Below the pieces are notes generated by a model. The model was not told the origin of the DNA and searched no databases. It saw only the letters and a program-made list of their open reading frames with translations. Below, piece by piece: positions 62,183-64,000 of a stretch of DNA of 64,000 bases. Source of the stretch: Sphingomonas sp. OK281 (GTDB taxonomy: Bacteria; Pseudomonadota; Alphaproteobacteria; Sphingomonadales; Sphingomonadaceae); contig NZ_FOVZ01000004.1 in assembly GCF_900115295.1 (NCBI RefSeq), forward strand, positions 310,001 to 374,000, given 5' to 3'. The position numbers and the translations under genes were made by a program. The first letter of the stretch is position 1, and every line of letters begins with the position of its first letter.

Positions 62183-63298
62183 TCAGTTCGCCGGTCCGGG
62201 CGTTGGCGAGGCCGGCAGGACGCGGCGTTCAGGCAAGGCAGGCAACGTCACCGCCGATCCGCCGGGTTCCCAGGCGCGCTGGAGCACGCGGCGATCGTTC
62301 AACCCGACCGTCGGCACCGAGGGATCGTTGGTGGTCGCAGCGCGCGAACCGGTGAGAACCGGACGCTCGGTCGTGGATATCGGTGTCGGCGGCCCGGCGA
62401 CGGCGGTGCTCGCTGCAGCCACGGCGGCGTCCGTCGGCGCCTCGCCCATCGGCAAGGGAAGATCGGGTTCGTTCCCCGCGTATTTCGCACGAAACGCAAC
62501 CGCGCGGCCTGCCGGACCCAGCCACCGGTAGAAGATATGCGCGCCGATCACCGCCACCTTGTCGAGCGTCGCCGCCCAATAGGGCACGACATAATTGGCA
62601 TGGTAGTGGGTTGCCCAGCCGACGGGTGCGAACACCGCGCCGCCCAGCGCCGCAGTCGCGATTCGCGAGGCGCGTTGCCACCCTGCCGGATTGGGCGTCC
62701 GTGTCAGCGCGCCATCGCAGATGAAGGTGAACTGGCAGCCGGTACGCCGCTGCGATCCATCGTAGACCACGCCGCAAACCGTCTTGGGATACGCCGGATG
62801 ACGCACGCGGTTGAGAATCACCTGTGCGACGCCCCGCTCGCCGTCGTCCGATTCGCTGCCCGCTTCGTAATAGACCGCCATCGTCAGGCACTGAAGCGAT
62901 CGTTGGTAATCGGTGAGCTTGCTCGTCCGCAGGAGGAAGGCCGAGGCCGGATCGACCATGGTCTTCACGGTCGGCGTCGCGGCGTTCCACGCCACCGCCT
63001 GCTCGGGTGACAAGGGACGCAACGTCCTGGGTGCGAACGGCGCTTCGATCCGCGCGGCGCGGACCGCCGTCCTCGTCCACGCCGTATCGGTCTCCGGGGT
63101 CTGTCTCAGGCTCAGGATCGCAGCCGTGATCGATCCGACGATCAGGATAACCGCGAGCATGACGGGGATGAGCACGCCGGCGTGAAACCGACGGACCGGT
63201 GGAAGCGTCGATATCGTGTACGGATCGAGCAGCAACGGGACATGGTCCGGATCGTTCGGTTCGCGCGACTGTCGCGGGTTGGGATCGGTAGGCGCCAT
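62183..63298 (-). CDS. SleB/CwlJ-type cell wall hydrolase
   Basis: A 371-residue protein with one N-terminal membrane anchor (VLIPVMLAVILIVGSITAAI) and a Hydrolase_2 domain at about 130-255: LTMAVYYEAGSESDDGERGV, AQVILNRVRHPAYPKTVCGV, GCQFTFICDG and GWATHYHANYVVPYW. The Glu of YYEAGSE is the likely catalytic acid. The family cleaves peptidoglycan. A Pro- and Thr-rich C-terminal tail of about 100 residues follows. It is convergent with the acyltransferase gene. Confidence 0.92.
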   Translation of the reverse strand: MAPTDPNPRQSREPNDPDHVPLLLDPYTISTLPPVRRFHAGVLIPVMLAVILIVGSITAAILSLRQTPETDTAWTRTAVRAARIEAPFAPRTLRPLSPEQAVAWNAATPTVKTMVDPASAFLLRTSKLTDYQRSLQCLTMAVYYEAGSESDDGERGVAQVILNRVRHPAYPKTVCGVVYDGSQRRTGCQFTFICDGALTRTPNPAGWQRASRIATAALGGAVFAPVGWATHYHANYVVPYWAATLDKVAVIGAHIFYRWLGPAGRAVAFRAKYAGNEPDLPLPMGEAPTDAAVAAASTAVAGPPTPISTTERPVLTGSRAATTNDPSVPTVGLNDRRVLQRAWEPGGSAVTLPALPERRVLPASPTPGPAN

Positions 63299-63357
63299 GC
63301 TCAGCGGATAGTTAGTGCGTTGAAGCCGGCCGCACCAGCGCGTAACGACGGGCCACC

Positions 63358-63870
63358 ATGGTCCTGCCCTTAGCCCTGCTGCTCGTCACCTCTTCGCCCC
63401 TGCAGCCCCCCGCCCTGCAGAGCGCCACCGCCCAGAGCCCCGCCCTGCAGCATCCCGTCCCGCAGAATCCCGCGCCGCAATCCTCCCGCGCGAAGCCATT
63501 GATGGCGCCCTCCGCGGTATCTTTACAGGCTGCGCCGCCAGCCGGGGGCCTGTTCAGCGCGAACCAGCTTCGCCAGCGCTGCTTGTCGAACGTCTCCGCC
63601 GACGCCTCCTATTGCTTCGCGTACATCACCGGCGTCCACGACACGGTCCGCGCCTACGAGGCCTGGCTGAACCAGCGCGAGTTCTGCGTGCCCCGCCATG
63701 TTCCGCAGGGCGATCTTCGCGAGGCGTTCATCGGGTATCTCCGCGACCACGCCTCGGACGTGTCCGGCGAGGCGGCCTCGGTCGTCGTGGTCGCGCTGAA
63801 GATCCGCTACCCCTGCACCACCGAAGGACGCGCCGGTCCGACGCCGGCGACGCGAACCTCCAAGCCCTGA
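63358..63870 (+). CDS. Rap1a/Tai-family protein with a Pro-Gln-rich N-terminus
   Basis: A 170-residue exported protein: signal peptide MVLPLALLLVTSSP, then a repetitive PALQ/PVPQ/PAPQ segment (residues about 16-43), then the Rap1a/Tai fold (FSANQLRQRCLSNVSADASY with CFAYITGVHD, EFCVPRHVPQGDLREAFIGY). Its Cys residues probably form disulphides. In Serratia, Rap1a/Tai proteins neutralise type VI amidase effectors. No effector or type VI gene is in view, so it may be an orphan immunity gene or have another job. Confidence 0.85.
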   Translation: MVLPLALLLVTSSPLQPPALQSATAQSPALQHPVPQNPAPQSSRAKPLMAPSAVSLQAAPPAGGLFSANQLRQRCLSNVSADASYCFAYITGVHDTVRAYEAWLNQREFCVPRHVPQGDLREAFIGYLRDHASDVSGEAASVVVVALKIRYPCTTEGRAGPTPATRTSKP

Positions 63871-63894
63871 TCCGCGTCCTCAGGAACTAGAGCG

Positions 63895-64000
63895 TCACTT
63901 CGACGCGTCGTCGTAGCGATAGCGATAATAATCGTAGGACGAGCTGTAGCCGGACTTCTTCGCGTTGTACTTCGTCATGATGCAGCCGATCACCGTGCCA
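63895..64000 (-). CDS. C-terminal end of a polysaccharide tyrosine autokinase (5' part outside window)
   Basis: The last 35 codons before a TGA at 63895, running off the right edge. The reading is GTVIGCIMTKYNAKKSGYSS then SYDYYRYRYDDASK. The clustered tyrosines at the very end and the VIGCIMTKY lead-in are typical of Wzc/BY-kinase C-termini, the site of autophosphorylation. An exopolysaccharide export locus is thus likely beyond the edge. Only the tail is seen, so the assignment is moderate. Confidence 0.75.
   Translation of the reverse strand, partial: GTVIGCIMTKYNAKKSGYSSSYDYYRYRYDDASK

Overview
The window is a gene-dense, high-GC chromosomal segment. Its gene content (opgGH, a kdp operon headed by a TorF-type porin, short inverted-repeat elements between genes, many 4-bp stop/start overlaps) fits a Sphingomonas-like alphaproteobacterium. 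This assignment is by gene content and protein style only. No rRNA, tRNA, CRISPR array or insertion sequence was seen.

Layout. Positions 1-13,211 are mostly housekeeping and envelope genes: a truncated Bcr/CflA exporter, a small lipoprotein, a 2-oxoglutarate/Fe(II) oxygenase, polA, a lipid-linked sugar flippase-like protein, a polyprenyl diphosphate synthase, a chorismate mutase, a VirJ-like / DUF2147 / MprF set for aminoacyl-phosphatidylglycerol metabolism, and a thymidylate-kinase-like protein. Positions 13,444-20,100 hold a six-gene efflux operon (MarR, FUSC, DUF1656, HlyD, outer membrane factor, DHA2 permease) in which every junction is a 4-bp overlap. Positions 20,129-23,778 encode opgH and opgG (osmoregulated periplasmic glucan) and a small membrane protein. 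Positions 24,048-33,055 are the high-affinity potassium system, transcribed as porin, 27-residue ORF, kdpF, A, B, C, D, E; two repeat elements separate kdpB from kdpC. nhaA and an FAD-dependent oxidoreductase follow.

The most coherent system spans 35,905-59,993. Seven glycoside hydrolases (GH2 beta-galactosidase-like, GH20, GH2 beta-mannosidase, GH3 with PA14, GH125, GH92, GH29) form one minus-strand operon in which every junction overlaps by 1 or 4 bp. Divergently lie cutC, a GntR regulator, a SIS-type glucosamine-6-phosphate deaminase, nagA, a fused EIIA-HPr-EI protein (nagF) and a GlcNAc EIICB (nagE). Read together, the enzymes would take apart a plant complex-type N-glycan sugar by sugar in the periplasm, and the GlcNAc released would enter by PTS and go to fructose-6-phosphate. 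A glycan-releasing enzyme and a TonB receptor are not in view.

The right end (60,248-64,000) has two small membrane proteins coupled to an acyltransferase, a SleB-type cell wall hydrolase, a Rap1a/Tai-type protein and the C-terminus of a tyrosine-rich polysaccharide autokinase.

Several families of inverted-repeat elements are scattered through the window. Three copies lie inside open reading frames and are translated, in the efflux outer membrane protein, in the GH3 enzyme, and between HPr and EI of NagF. This is the most unusual pattern I found.
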